Below, in pieces: positions 12,201-21,269 of a stretch of DNA of 64,000 nucleotides. Within the stretch, counting starts at the first letter, position 1. Every line of letters begins with the position of its first letter. Both the position numbers and the translations under genes were made by a program. The notes beneath the pieces are model-generated. The model was given only the letters and a program-made list of their open reading frames with translations, ran no database searches and was not told the origin of the DNA. Source of the stretch: Siderastrea siderea (taxonomy: Eukaryota; Cnidaria; Anthozoa; Scleractinia; Rhizangiidae); the NCBI GenBank assembly GCA_964030785.1, contig OZ034971.1, forward strand, positions 38,554,304 to 38,618,303. Direction: 5' to 3'.

Positions 12201-13344
12201 TTCTTGCCAACAGCTTTCAAGTTTCCCTCTAAATGGTTTTTTTCGAGAGGAGGTTCCATGTTGCTAAGGCAAACCTAGTGCCGTGCATATCAAATAAACC
12301 AATCACTGTTTGCTTCAAGTTTCAGTTCTGGCCTCTCAAAAGCCCACATGAAAACCTAATATCAATCTCTTCATGCAATTAAAATATAAAACAGGTAGCA
12401 ACATTTTCAGTTGCAAATTCAGAAATTTCTTTGATACATTCATGTTCCTTTGAAAGTCCTTGTGTAGTTAGAAATGATGTATCAATGTATGTATATAAGA
12501 TTTCAAAACTCAACCAACAGATGCATTAACCTCTTGTAGGAAAGACTTTGAAATGTAATGCTTATCGCTTTATCTCAATGGTACATGTACGTCTGATGGG
12601 GCAGTTCAAAACAACAAAGTAAGCCCAAGTTGCTTGTTCTCCTTATTCCTTCCACGGAAGTTATCAAAAGTGTACTAACACTCAAGATTACAAGCATGAT
12701 TACAAGCATATTTATCTCTGGCCGGGAGAACCATAAATTTTCAGCACATCCACCTACAGATCTGGGTTCACATTTAAACTTGAAAAGATTTTAATACCCA
12801 CAGATAAGACAAATTGCCTAATTGAGCTCTGTAAACTATGATCTGTGATAACAGCTAAAGAATATCAGCATATATAAACATGAAATCTACAACGTTCATT
12901 GCGTGGAAGTCACGCCATCGTGCAAACAAGAAACTCGTGACACGTTTTTCAGTAAAAATACTAGCAAAGTCAAAAACAAAGTAAGTGTATTAGTAGTTAA
13001 AAGACCACCGGTTCCGATTGTCAAAATCCAATTTATAGGAAAACTTGGCTGTCAAAAACAGACTCTACTCACCACTCGAGCGATTCTCTCTTGTGACTCG
13101 CATTTTCGACAAAACCACGGTCCTTTCGGCACCTGCACGATTCCGTAGCACGCTGATGAGCGAGGAGTACAAGTATGAGAATACATCCCGAGCGCAGGAA
13201 AATAATAATCAAAAGAAACCAAAAGCTGGTACCTTGATGCACAGCAACATTGCACCCGTGTCCGTCACAATATACCAACGGGTTTTCGTCCCATCCTCTC
13301 TCGTCCGAACAAACGCAGCACCCCCCTATCATTTCCTTTACCAT
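241..13344 (-). CDS. MLLT10: AF10/AF17 orthologue (PHD-zinc knuckle-PHD chromatin reader), 9 exons, 3' end outside window
   Basis: Exons in transcript order: 13344-13233, 13152-13073, 12067-12013, 10366-10257, 8524-8421, 5776-5680, 4208-3112, 2442-2354, 645-241. Every junction is GT-AG and frame-consistent, giving 716 codons. The start ATG (13344) lies in AAACATGG, and the protein begins MVKEMIGGCCVCSDERGW, like vertebrate AF17. Residues 9-64 are the first PHD finger, 65-83 the C2HC knuckle (KCELCPHKEGALK), and about 83-186 the second, extended PHD finger. In vertebrates this module reads histone H3 unmodified at K27. Residues 187-552 are one low-complexity exon with a long KE run, then AT-hook-like RGRKPS and KRKVGRPP. 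Residues 553-605 carry the octapeptide motif (EELLEYQWEQG) and leucine zipper (LHQLKADNARLEE) that in AF10 bind DOT1L. After the zipper the tail is Ser/Thr-rich. The last exon ends at a donor (GCAG|GTAGTA, phase 1), so a further exon probably lies left of the window; otherwise the frame stops at 206. One invertebrate gene is expected for both vertebrate paralogues. Confidence 0.5.
770..1060. repeat. Intronic minisatellite, about 55-65 bp period
   Basis: Variants of a core resembling TCGACGTTTCTCYGTACG recur near 821, 887, 938 and 994, separated by looser spacer sequence. The array is in the AF10 intron between exons 8 and 9. The same core recurs inside the nested element at 4514-5357. The copies are strongly diverged, so the exact period is uncertain. 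Confidence 0.55.
1061..2102. other. AF10 intron 8, unannotated part
   Basis: AT-rich intronic DNA with no reading frame, RNA gene or clear repeat that I can recognise. A homopolymer C run lies at about 2082-2093. Confidence 0.6.
2107..2315. mobile_element. TTAA-flanked MITE, family P copy 1 (piggyBac-like termini)
   Basis: The element is bounded by TTAA at 2103-2106 and 2316-2319. Its ends read CCCTTTAAGCCCT and, inverted, CCCCTAAAGCCCT. TTAA target duplication with CCC-starting termini is the hallmark of piggyBac elements. Related copies are at 4321-5376 (reverse orientation, interrupted) and 27227-27423. At 209 bp it carries no coding capacity. Confidence 0.7.
2520..3111. other. AF10 intron 7 (between exons 7 and 8)
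   Basis: With the bases down to 2443 this forms the intron bounded by donor CCTCT|GTAAGT at 3112/3111 and acceptor CTTAG at 2443. I see only AT-rich single-copy-looking sequence. Confidence 0.6.
4096..4152 (-). repeat. Coding hexanucleotide (CTTTTT)n tract in AF10 exon 7
   Basis: The plus strand repeats CTTTTT about nine times. Read on the minus strand this is AAAAAG and related codons, encoding the alternating Lys-Glu run in the middle of exon 7. The flanking coding sequence is also Lys/Glu-rich but less regular, so the run looks like a recent in-frame expansion of an existing KEKE region. The plus-strand open frame rich in Phe-Ser is only its shadow. Confidence 0.85.
4321..5376. mobile_element. 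Family P copy 2, interrupted by a nested element
   Basis: TTAA (4317-4320) is followed by CCCTTTAAGCC; the right end is CTTAAAGGG followed by CTAA, a decayed TTAA. Removing the nested insertion and one copy of its 5-bp duplication leaves 207 bp, against 209 bp for copy 1. The internal sequence matches copy 1 in reverse orientation (for example GCATATTCTCCTTAC). It sits about 110 bp upstream of the AF10 exon 7 acceptor. Confidence 0.7.
4514..5357. mobile_element. Nested transposon with CAGTGTTCTCC termini
   Basis: The ends are CAGTGTTCTCC and GGAGAACACTG, perfect inverted repeats, extended by related sequence (TTATCAGGC against TTTTCAGGGC). It is flanked by ACTAT on both sides (4509-4513 and 5358-5362), a 5-bp target duplication, and sits inside a copy of family P. 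The body is a tandem array with a core like GACGTTTCTCCGTACG recurring about every 50 bp (near 4744, 4785, 4837, 4900, 4944, 4997, 5055, 5104). No transposase frame is present. I do not assign a superfamily. Confidence 0.65.
5385..5445 (-). repeat. Fragment of the SINE family seen at 40.8-41.1 kb
   Basis: AGCATGAAGCAATAACC and CCTGGATAGGATAAATCCAT resemble the non-tRNA portion of the minus-strand SINE near 40.9 kb. Only this short piece is recognisable, so it is a truncated or decayed copy. Confidence 0.4.
5816..6021. mobile_element. MITE with roughly 60-bp terminal inverted repeats
   Basis: The left end CTAGCCTGTGAGCAGACTCA and the right end, read inverted, CTAGCCAGCAAGCAGACTCA, match for about 60 bp and include CACTTGTTTG and GTGGCRGAGCC. 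It is non-coding. It lies in the AF10 intron only 40 bp upstream of the exon 6 acceptor. I could not find a convincing target duplication. Confidence 0.7.
6210..6317. mobile_element. Short MITE, about 108 bp
   Basis: TACCATAAACACCAGCGTAT at the left and, inverted at the right, TACCGTAAACACCGGTGTAT form terminal repeats of about 25 bp. The total length leaves room for almost nothing else. It lies between two other MITEs in the same AF10 intron. Confidence 0.65.
6334..6734. mobile_element. TTAA-flanked MITE, roughly 80-bp inverted repeats
   Basis: TTAA at 6330-6333 and 6735-6738 bound arms GACGGATTCCGCTCAACGTT and, inverted, GACGATTTCCGCTCAACGTT, which stay alignable for about 80 bp. The central 240 bp has no frame. 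The termini differ from family P, so this is a second TTAA-targeting family or a non-piggyBac TTAA element. Confidence 0.7.
6872..8370. mobile_element. 1.5-kb non-autonomous DNA transposon with double terminal repeats
   Basis: Left end AGGCCCAAGCCCTGG then TTCCTGGAAAGCCGATTA; the right end, inverted, CAGGCCCCA then TTCCTGGAAAGGCGATTA. A second, subterminal pair (GTTCCTGAAAGC) lies about 110 bp in from each end. The interior is AT-rich without a transposase frame. It occupies most of AF10 intron 5. Confidence 0.65.
8595..9377. mobile_element. Inverted-repeat element, arms about 150 bp
   Basis: The segment from 8595 (ACTCAAATTAAGAAAACCGT) is matched inverted by the segment ending at 9377 (ACTCAAATGAAGAAAACCGT). 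The arms continue through TTTTGACCAATCACATGC and CAGTCACMGAATCGAGTTG. The loop of about 475 bp has no coding signal. The short open frames on both strands at 8535-8846 are products of the arm and were not annotated. Confidence 0.7.
9412..9761. mobile_element. TTAA-flanked MITE, 350 bp
   Basis: GGTATTAGAACTGGTT and its exact inverse AACCAGTTCTAATACC form 16-bp perfect terminal repeats, bounded by TTAA at 9408-9411 and 9762-9765. The interior is AT-rich and non-coding. It lies in AF10 intron 4. Confidence 0.75.
10425..11149. other. AF10 intron 3, left part
   Basis: AT-rich intronic sequence with no reading frame or repeat structure that I can support. Confidence 0.55.
11150..11585. repeat. Tandem repeat, about 107-bp unit, four copies (family S)
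   Basis: The markers CCACCTTG (11163, 11273, 11379; a variant at about 11485) and TAGCTTTCATTTAAATGGTC recur about every 107 bp. The two middle units are nearly identical and the outer ones are diverged. Single, dispersed relatives occur elsewhere in the window (near 29.3, 32.3, 33.8 and 44.8 kb). The array lies in an AF10 intron. Confidence 0.85.
12071..13072. other. AF10 intron 2
   Basis: Intron between the 80-bp exon 2 (donor GTG|GTGAGT at 13073) and the 55-bp exon 3 (acceptor TAG at 12068). AT-rich, with no repeats or frames recognised. Confidence 0.6.
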
Positions 13345-14757
13345 GTTTAAAAACCTCGATAATTACAAAGCACCTTTAAGGAGCTGTTTGGGCCCGATTT
13401 AACGGAAATCGGGCATGGGAGAGACAGTAAAAATGCACTCCATCGAGTATGTGGAGTTTTCAAAACTAAAATGGACGCGCGATGCAACTGCACATGTTCA
13501 CAGTGCGACTGCGTTATGTGGGAATTCGCTGACCGACGTGGCTTGACTGCAGAGCGAAAAGTAAAGACATCGAAAAAGACATCAGCATGTCCAGGTAGAC
13601 TGCGGAGAGTGTAGCTTTTGCAAGACATACACCTGTAGCCACGTAAACATTAGACTTTGATCATCCCCTCTTTCTACTCAGTGATAGTCCAGCGTTAATA
13701 ACACGTGGAAAGGCGACACGCGAGTAGTGAGCTGTAAAGACGGTCCCTTAGTGGGGGCTACGCCGGCTCCGCTCGCCGTTTTTCAATATTAATGCGGCCC
13801 ATTGATGTGCACAGGCTACCAAGTTTACATTCTTTTATGCTTGAAGTCATTGGGACTGGGTAAAAAAAATACAACCCTTAGAGCGACTTGGGCAAAACTG
13901 GAAGCCCCCTGAGGGGGTGGTACTCCCATACATAACCTATATAGGTATGTGTCGCTGTGAAGGGTATGGTTTCCAAGCGGTTTGGTCTGGGATAGGGTAT
14001 AGAAATCAAGGAGGGTTGGTCTAGAATAGGTTATCAATTACCGAGAAACATGTAAGTGGTGTGGCACATTTAGACCAAAACTGAGGATTTGAAAAACTTG
14101 GAAATAAGTGTAAATTCAAACACGGCAACTTTGTTAATCGACAGATCGTTTCCATTGAAAACACTATGTGGTTGTATTGGATGGAAGACTTCTGAAACTG
14201 ATAGCTAGTCTCGGATACGGTAAGAATTTTTGGCATCTAGTCTAGAATAGGGTGGCAAAATGGAGCAGCTGAAAGTGGCCTGGTATATATAGGATAAGGG
14301 TTTCAGAGTCCCAGCGGCACACCCCCACCAAAAATGTTCGGCGTACTCCCCCCCCCCCCCGCCTTCCCCGAGCTGGAAGCTGGACATCGCATTTTGAAAA
14401 CCTGACTCTGAGTCTCGTTTAGGAATCATTTTTGCGCCGAGAGCTGACCAGGAACTATAAAGCACCCGAAAAAAGTATTTTTGTTATTCCAAGTTATACC
14501 ATGAGCCCATGAGGCTATACATGTAACAGGGCGACCAAGAAACCTCTGCTAGCAGGGTAAACATGTAAATGAAGCTGTTACCAAATTTTGGATCCGGAAA
14601 ACAACTAAGTTTGTCATCATTATTTTCTCTCCCTACGTTATTTATTCCCCTTCCCTCTCTACAACTCTTCTCCTAGAGACTGGGGCGAGCGGGAAACGGG
14701 CACTGCTCATTTCCCACGAGGCACTTCGCGTCACTAAGCTGCTTTCAATGATTCAAA
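13345..14757. promoter_or_regulatory. Head-to-head intergenic region between AF10 and RBM45
   Basis: The two start codons face away from each other across 1.4 kb. Short, somewhat CpG-richer segments adjoin each gene (13380-13800 and 14640-14757), and a dispersed repeat lies between them. This arrangement would fit two separate promoters or a shared one. I see no TATA box at either start. The sequence CCTCTGCTAGCAGGG at 14543-14557 matches the terminus of the Mutator-like element at 59-60 kb. Confidence 0.5.
13905..14362. repeat. Dispersed G-rich repeat (family G)
   Basis: It begins GAGGGGGTGGTACTCCCATA, continues with AACCTATATAGGTATGTGTC and GAATAGGGT-type phrases, and ends in a C-rich tract (CACCCCCACC, then a C run near 14350). 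A related start, GGGGTACTTCCGTCAATTTA followed by TAGGTGTGTACCGCAG, occurs at 45.36 kb next to the large LINE. Non-coding; the class is unknown. Confidence 0.5.
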
Positions 14758-17700
14758 ATGGCTGCGAATCACCAACAAGCCATGGACGCTGGCTCCGTTT
14801 CGGGCCGTGTGGACGTCGACAACCCTCCTTTCTCGCGAGTCTTTATAGTGTGCAGTAAAAAGCATACGTCGGAGGACATGAGGACTGCATTCGAGCATTT
14901 TGGTGCCATTGAGGACATCTGGGTTGTCAAAGACAAACAGACGAAAGAGAACCGCGGAGTGTGTTACATCAAGTTCGCTAAAGCGTCTTCCGCGGCGAGG
15001 GCTTGTGAAGAAATGGACGGAAAAGTGATCGGAGAAGACGCCAAGCCAGTGAAGGTATGCCGAAACCTTAAATCCTTGAGAATTCACTTATTTAGCGTTG
15101 TGTTCAAATTTTGAGGTTGAAGTTTGTGTAAGCATTGTGACAACTCACTAATTTGCAAAATTTAGACCATGTGCCCTGCTATGCGATACAATGCGGAGGT
15201 TTGCGAAATATATCGACGCGCTAAGCCTGCAAATAAGCGATCCTTTTCCTTTTTTCTTTATTTATCTCTGTCTGTGATTCAGAAAAAAAGTTTTACAGGG
15301 ATCTGGTGGATTAGAGGTTAGACTCTACTAATTTAAGCTTATTGTCTTCCATCGAGCGCGTTCAAGTTGTGAATTATTTATGTTAGATGACCACTTTTTT
15401 ACCATAAGCTTCGAAATAATTTCACTGCGTCGATGAAGGAAAAGCTTATCTCACCAAACTCTTGCTGTGTATGGGATGAACTTTACTGGGCTTAATTGTA
15501 ATATGAAATTTCCTTGCACCATGCATTTGTCGACCCCAAAAAGTTGTTGTGGTACAAGACATTTTTACGAGTATGTTTGTAGCTACGTGGAAAACGAAAT
15601 TAGATATTTTTCTAAACCATGAATTTTTTACGTCTCTCTGTTAACTTCATAACTGGCTATAGATAACCAAAACCTTGAAATAAACTTCTCTATCTAAAGT
15701 TGTTGCAAGAAAGAAACAAATCTCTGTAACTTAGAAACCTTGTATTAGGTTTCTAATTCTGTAGTTTTGTTTTCGTTTCTATGAGGTGTACCCCTGTAGA
15801 TTCTTTTAAAAGTTCATTGTTACACTCAGTGAGATAAAGCTTTTGAATAATTGATGGGAAATTGCTTGTTCTGGTTGTAGTGTTTGTTCAGTGGATTGAA
15901 CCCCTAATGGAATTAAAATTCTAAAATGGATTTTCCCTTCCAAAATAAATGTTTTATAAGTGCATTAGCCTATCTGTTACCTCAAAGAAAGTGTAGTTCA
16001 CTTAGGATAAGTTCTATCTTGTGTATGTCAAATGTACACAATTTGTTGAAAAAAGTGCTTTGTGGAAAGTACAGTTGTTATGTAAATATGTTAGCAGATT
16101 TTTCAGCTAAATAAGTTTACAAATTTTCTTTTTGCTGCTGTCAACACCAATTAGAGTTTTAAATTAAAAATGCACTTACTGTAAGTGTGATCGCAGTCTT
16201 GTATAGAATACCCTGATTACCAAGCTAGGGATTTCAAATTAATTTAGCCTTTCAGTGAATTCTGCTAAATTGGATAAATATTGATGTTTTTTATCTTGAT
16301 GTTTGTAATTTTGATTGCTAAGTATCTTCCAGTAAACTCCTAAAAACCCATATTTTTATACATGTTTTTTGTGACGTTTGTGACTAATATGTACATGAAT
16401 TTGGAATCCATTTATTTAAACTGTTTTGAAGCAACATAAAAAAAGGAAAGGAAAATTATTTGTTTATCAATATTGAATTCAATATCAATACAGTACAAAG
16501 CAGATTTCTACCAATCAACAGCTTTTTCCTTCTCTGAACATAATCAAGCTTCCATTATCAATTTTATTCAAGTAAATGAAACGAATAATTCTAATAATTC
16601 CAGTTAAAGTTTTCCAGTAACTGAAAGTTGATAGTGTATGTCTATCAGGAGAAATGATTGGGTGAAATTCAACTCTTTCTTTTTGACAACCTCCAAAAAA
16701 AAGCAGACAGATACATGTATTTACCAACTATTCTCCAAACTACAACTTGTATGTGCAGAAACAAAATTTGGATTTATCAACTGAGTTGAAAAGTCGAATA
16801 AGTCGAAAGCTGATGTTTAGACTGTTAACCCTTTGTCAGATGTTTGAAACATCAGCTTTCAATTTCCTTAGGTGGCCAGTTTACCTAGTTATCAATGCAG
16901 TTGGTAAATCCAAATACAAAAGTCATGTATTTATGTTTCACTTCCCTACTGAAGCAGTACTACAGTTTCTTTTATGTACAGAAAATTTTGAAAATCCCCT
17001 GGTGCAGTTTTGAATCCTGGTAATAAGCTCTAACTTCCATCGTTTGAAACTGCATTGTGGACTTTCAATCAGACTGGAGGATCGGTTGTCCAAGACCCGG
17101 TCTCCACATCGTGTGTGATTCCTTTAGATAAGAAACATTATTCCACATTGTCTCTCCACCCAGGTGTTTATGTGAACCATTAGGAAGGCATAAGGAAGAG
17201 AAACAAAATGCTAATGAGGTTTAAACAGTCTTATCAAATTTAAAGTTTGCACTCACATTCCTGTGATGTAAAGGCATTACAGCTGCAACTGCACAGCAAT
17301 GTTAATTCTTTTCTGCACCTTTTTCGTAGGTCATGATTGCTCAGTCGAAGTTTTCAGGCTCAAAGACTGATTTTCAGGATGAAACGGCACTCACTCGACT
17401 ATTTGTCATCTGCCCCAAAGAATACTCAGAAGATAACTTGCGCCAGAAATTCCAGGACTTTGGTGAAATAGAATATGTGCAGATTGTACGTGACCACAGC
17501 ACTCATGAAAACAAGGGCTATGGCTATGTCAAGTTCAGAAAGTCTTCATCTGCTGCGATTGCACTGGAAAACTGTGACAAGACTCTCAAAGCTGTTTGGG
17601 CTGAACCCAAATCGGCAAAGATTGCACGGAATGCAGCAGCTGCTGCAGCAGCTATGCAATCCACATTAATTCCTCATAATCCATTCCTAGAAGCAAATAG

Positions 17701-18526
17701 CTATGCTCCTCCCACTGCAGCACCTCCAGTTAACCTGAGCATGAATGCTGCACCAGCGATTCCAGCAGGAATTCCGGGGGTAATGGATTACTACAGTGGG
17801 CAAAATCCAGCTGCAGCGGTGGCAGAATCGATAACAACATCACATACCCCTACCCGGCTGTTTGTCAAAGTTTCTCCGATGATTACTGGTGAGCAGTTGT
17901 CCCGGCTGTTTGACATCATCCCTGGCATGCAGATGTGTGATCTAAAGCGGAATTTTACTACCGGAGAATCAAAAGGCTTTGCATACGTCACATACAACTC
18001 AGTAGGATCAGCAATCTATGCCAAGGAAAAGCTCAATGGGTTTGAATACCCTCCAGGCTCAAAGCTTGTGGTAAAATATGCTGAGGATCCTCCAGGGGTA
18101 CGCAGTAATGGCGCTGGGCAAGGTAGCGATGCAACTTTTCAAGTACAGTCATATGGTTCTAAATCATCGCTGACTGGGAGTTCATATGCGGTGGACTCCA
18201 CTGCAGTTTACACATCAGCAGCTCTACCCGCACCAGCTCCTCTGGCTGACGTAAACTCAGAAGTCGCTTCAAGACTGTTTATAGTGTGCCAGCCAGCTCC
18301 ACCTCCAGAAAATGCGCTCAAAGATGTCTTCAGCAGATTTGGAAACTTGATTGACGTGTGGATGATGAAGGAGCGTAATTTTGGTTATGCCAAGTATGCT
18401 AGCAAGGAATCCGCTGATGCAGCTATTGAAGGTTTGCATGGCCACGAAGTTCTTGGGATGAAGCTTAAAGTGATGCATGCTGATCCACCAAAGTCAGAGG
18501 CGTCCAGAAAGCGACCGCGTACATGA
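14758..18526 (+). CDS. RBM45: RNA-binding protein 45 orthologue, four RRMs, two exons
   Basis: Exon 1 is 14758-15054 (donor AAG|GTATGC) and exon 2 is 17330-18526 (acceptor TAG|GTC). Both boundaries are phase 0, giving 497 residues against 476 in human. RRM1 (about 26-99) has RNP2 VFIVCS and RNP1 RGVCYIKF. RRM2 (about 121-195) has LFVICP and KGYGYVKF. RRM3 (about 273-355) has RNP1 KGFAYVTY. RRM4 (about 412-485) has LFIVCQ and NFGYAKY. An Ala-rich linker follows RRM2, and the tail SRKRPRT looks like the C-terminal nuclear localisation signal. This is the known RBM45 layout of two N-terminal RRMs, a long linker and two more. The family binds RNA in the nucleus and is linked to RNA processing; the coral role is inferred. 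It starts at the first ATG after a stop-rich leader and is transcribed away from AF10. A poly(A) signal AATAAA lies at 19524. Confidence 0.93.
15055..17329 (+). other. RBM45 intron 1
   Basis: This 2.3-kb AT-rich intron separates RRM1 from the rest of the protein. I find no internal coding exon, no clear mobile element and no RNA gene. Short open frames inside it have no family resemblance. Confidence 0.8.
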
Positions 18527-18759
18527 TGTAAGCAACCTGTATATTATCCACCTGGAATTCTAGCATAGTATGGATTTTTGTACAAAGGTAAAGTACATTC
18601 TGTTGCTACACATTTACTGTCATATAGAAGACATCTGTTGAGATAGTTGTCACAATGGCACAGACTTTTAATGAACTTATAAACTACAGCACCCAAGCAC
18701 AGTTACAGAGCACACTTTCTCTACTGCCCCTGGACGTGCTATCACACCTGACGACAAGA

Positions 18760-18990
18760 GAGATATGGGACATATGGACTGGACTACTAGACTGGACATC
18801 ACAACAAATATGGAACTCCTGGACTTAACATCACAAAAACAGCACTAACAAACTTCATCATCGGTATTATGGACATAACATCACAGGATATACGATATGG
18901 GACTTGTTGACTGAACGTCACTGAAGATACAGGACTTGTGGACTTGACATCGCAGAAGATATGAAATTTGTGACTGAACATTATGGAAGA
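18760..18990 (+). repeat. Minisatellite in the RBM45 3' region
   Basis: The phrase GGACTTGACATCACAGAAGAT and variants (TGGACATCACAACAAATATG, GGACATAACATCACAGGATA) repeats about six times with a period near 35-40 bp, starting about 230 bp after the RBM45 stop codon. If the poly(A) signal at 19524 is used, the array is in the 3' UTR. It has no continuous reading frame. Confidence 0.65.
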
Positions 18991-20455
18991 ATGTGAACTC
19001 TAGGTGGTCAGCATGATGATCATAACTCTGTTAACTTTGAGCTGTGCCTCTAAAGTACACATAATTCAGTTGTTAAAGTTACTAAATAATCGTTCATTTT
19101 ATACAGTCTGAACTTGCATGCATATGTTATGTAGTGTATGGACATGTACATGTATAGCTACTTGCCCATTAGGTTGTCAGTTGTTTTAAACAGGTGGGTC
19201 TTTGGATTACTTGTTTTAGCATTGTAACATGTCACAGAATTGGTGTTTTGAAGCTTTGGTTCATGCATTTAATATATTATTCTACAAAAGGGTGCCATGC
19301 CCAGAAGTTCAATTTTATGGTTGCTTTGCATGTAAAAGGGCTGAATTTCCAGCACTGTTTTCCCAGGCTCAGTTAGAAAAGAACTCAACATATTAGATAT
19401 TTTCAGCTTTCCTTTTCTTCCATTTTTAAAAAGAGATAACCTAGGTCATTTGGTTGCTATGACAATTGTTTCAACATTCTAAAAGTACTTGATATTGGGG
19501 ATTGGTTGATAACATTAGAAGGCAATAAAATTAATTTACCTGTCTTAATTGTCATCCTTAAAATAAGTTAATGATCATGAGAATAATTTTTATCAACACT
19601 GTTATCATTATCACCATTTTAAAGTTTTTCAGCTTTAAACGGAGTATTCTCAAAGTGTTTTTGAGACATGGCAAGTCGTGTATGTTGTTGCTTTTGCCAA
19701 AGGCACTCGCTTCAATTATTGTGATTGAGTTACAATGTAGATTACAGGTTTAAAGTATTCTTTTTATGCCACTTGGAGTTTAATTTAAGTCTCCTGGTAT
19801 TTCAAAGTTTTACAGAAATTCAAATCTCCAAAAAGATTGGACAAGCACATACCATTGAACTACACATATCTTAAAAACCTGCTATCAAGGAAATTGTTGC
19901 ACATTGTTGCAATTAAAAAAATAAAAACGTTTACGTGGTTAATATTGCTAGATAAGTACAATTTCCTACCGATGACACGTGTCTTAACCATTTCTTTCTT
20001 CATAATTTCAGGCTACATTCCAAGCATTTTATGTAAATTTCGTCTTTCATTTAAAATGCCTTTGAGGTGTTAACCGTTTGTAAAGAACCTCCTTTGTGAA
20101 GAAATACTCGCACTTTGTAAGCATCAATAACAAATAGTTTCATCCTTCATCACAATACTTGCAATTCACGTGTAATTGAGGTGCGTGTAAAAGTTCCTGT
20201 AAAATTTTACTCGCACGTTTCACGCGTGTGACGCGCGAGTAAATCCACTATATTGTACGCATTTTACGCGCGTGTTTTCACACCAATAGATAGAGAAGGC
20301 GCTTACCATTAGTAGTCCCGAACGACTCCTTGTTACGAGACTAGAAACGGCAGAAATGACAAATGGTACGAAATAGTACATTTCCAAATTGCTTTGAGAC
20401 AATTGAGGCTAAACGCAGGATAAGGCTTGGTGAACAGCCTTTGATGTGAAAATGA
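18991..20455. other. RBM45 3' UTR and downstream flank
   Basis: AT-rich sequence with an AATAAA at 19524-19529. Around 20181-20290 there is a CG-containing stretch with repeated CGCGTGTAAAA-like phrases, probably a repeat remnant. I recognise no gene. Confidence 0.5.
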
Positions 20456-20463
20456 GTTTTTAA

Positions 20464-20801
20464 TAGGGCTGCAACAATACATTTTCCCACGATACGATAC
20501 AAATCTCGATGCAAGGGCTACGATACGATACATTACTGTATTACAGCTTACACTACTTTAAAATAATTTATTTCCATAATAATAAATTTAACAGAGTAGT
20601 AACACAACATCAAATCGCCTTACTAGGGCCAAAATGTAGAGCTTGGGTAAGGAATGTCAAAGACAGTGATTTCCCAAATTTGTTGACGTAGCATATTTTA
20701 TTATATCGTAATATCGCGATATCTTATTTAATTGTCGATATTCGTATCGTTGGAAAAAATATCGTGGTTCACCGATGCATCGGTGTATCGTTGCAGCCCT
20801 A
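20464..20801. mobile_element. hAT-like MITE with 8-bp target duplication
   Basis: The termini TAGGGCTGCAACAATAC and, inverted, TAGGGCTGCAACGATAC are followed inward by tandem CGATA/GATAC phrases on both sides. The flanks GTTTTTAA (20456-20463) and GTCTTTAA (20802-20809) form an 8-bp duplication with one mismatch, the hAT signature. There is no transposase, so it is non-autonomous. Confidence 0.85.
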
Positions 20802-21179
20802 GTCTTTAATCCCATGCAAATAAACCTTTTTTATGGGGAGAGCGGGGCATTCCCGTGAATCTGCCACTGAAATGTTATCAACCAAACAGCACTGTCCCGA
20901 TTTTTCTACCTTTCCAGGAACACCAAAGACTCCCCGAACAATCCCGGCGTTTAGAGCTACATGTTCAACGTACTGTGAAACCAATTCACAGGCCTGCTTC
21001 TGCTCCGTAGAAATTTGACGATCATAGAGGGAAATGACTGCAAAAATAAAATTCGCTTGCAGTTCCCCAGGGCATGGAGCCTTGCACTGATACTCCGCAG
21101 GATGGTTGGACCTCGGGACTGTGCTTCTCGTGGGCGTGAAAACGAGGACACTAGCAAAGGGAAAGTGGAATGAAGACAA
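20799..21179 (-). CDS. Unidentified open frame of 126 codons abutting the hAT MITE
   Basis: This uninterrupted ATG-to-stop frame has fairly balanced amino-acid composition, including AVISLYDRQISTEQKQACEL and GVFGVPGKVEK. I do not recognise the family. Its stop codon TAG is the terminal triplet of the MITE at 20464-20801, so the natural 3' part may have been cut off or replaced by the insertion. Possible donors inside it (AAG|GTAGAA, AAG|GTTTAT) would instead allow it to be a first exon. The gene flanks do not help. It could be an orphan exon, a pseudogene fragment or chance. Confidence 0.3.
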   Translation of the reverse strand: MSSFHFPFASVLVFTPTRSTVPRSNHPAEYQCKAPCPGELQANFIFAVISLYDRQISTEQKQACELVSQYVEHVALNAGIVRGVFGVPGKVEKSGQCCLVDNISVADSRECPALPIKKVYLHGIKD

Positions 21180-21269
21180 CGAACGAAGCTAACGATATTA
21201 CGTAACCCAAGGAAAAATGAGGAAAGTTTTGAGAAAATGACATACATTTGTTTACTGCGCATGTGCAAT

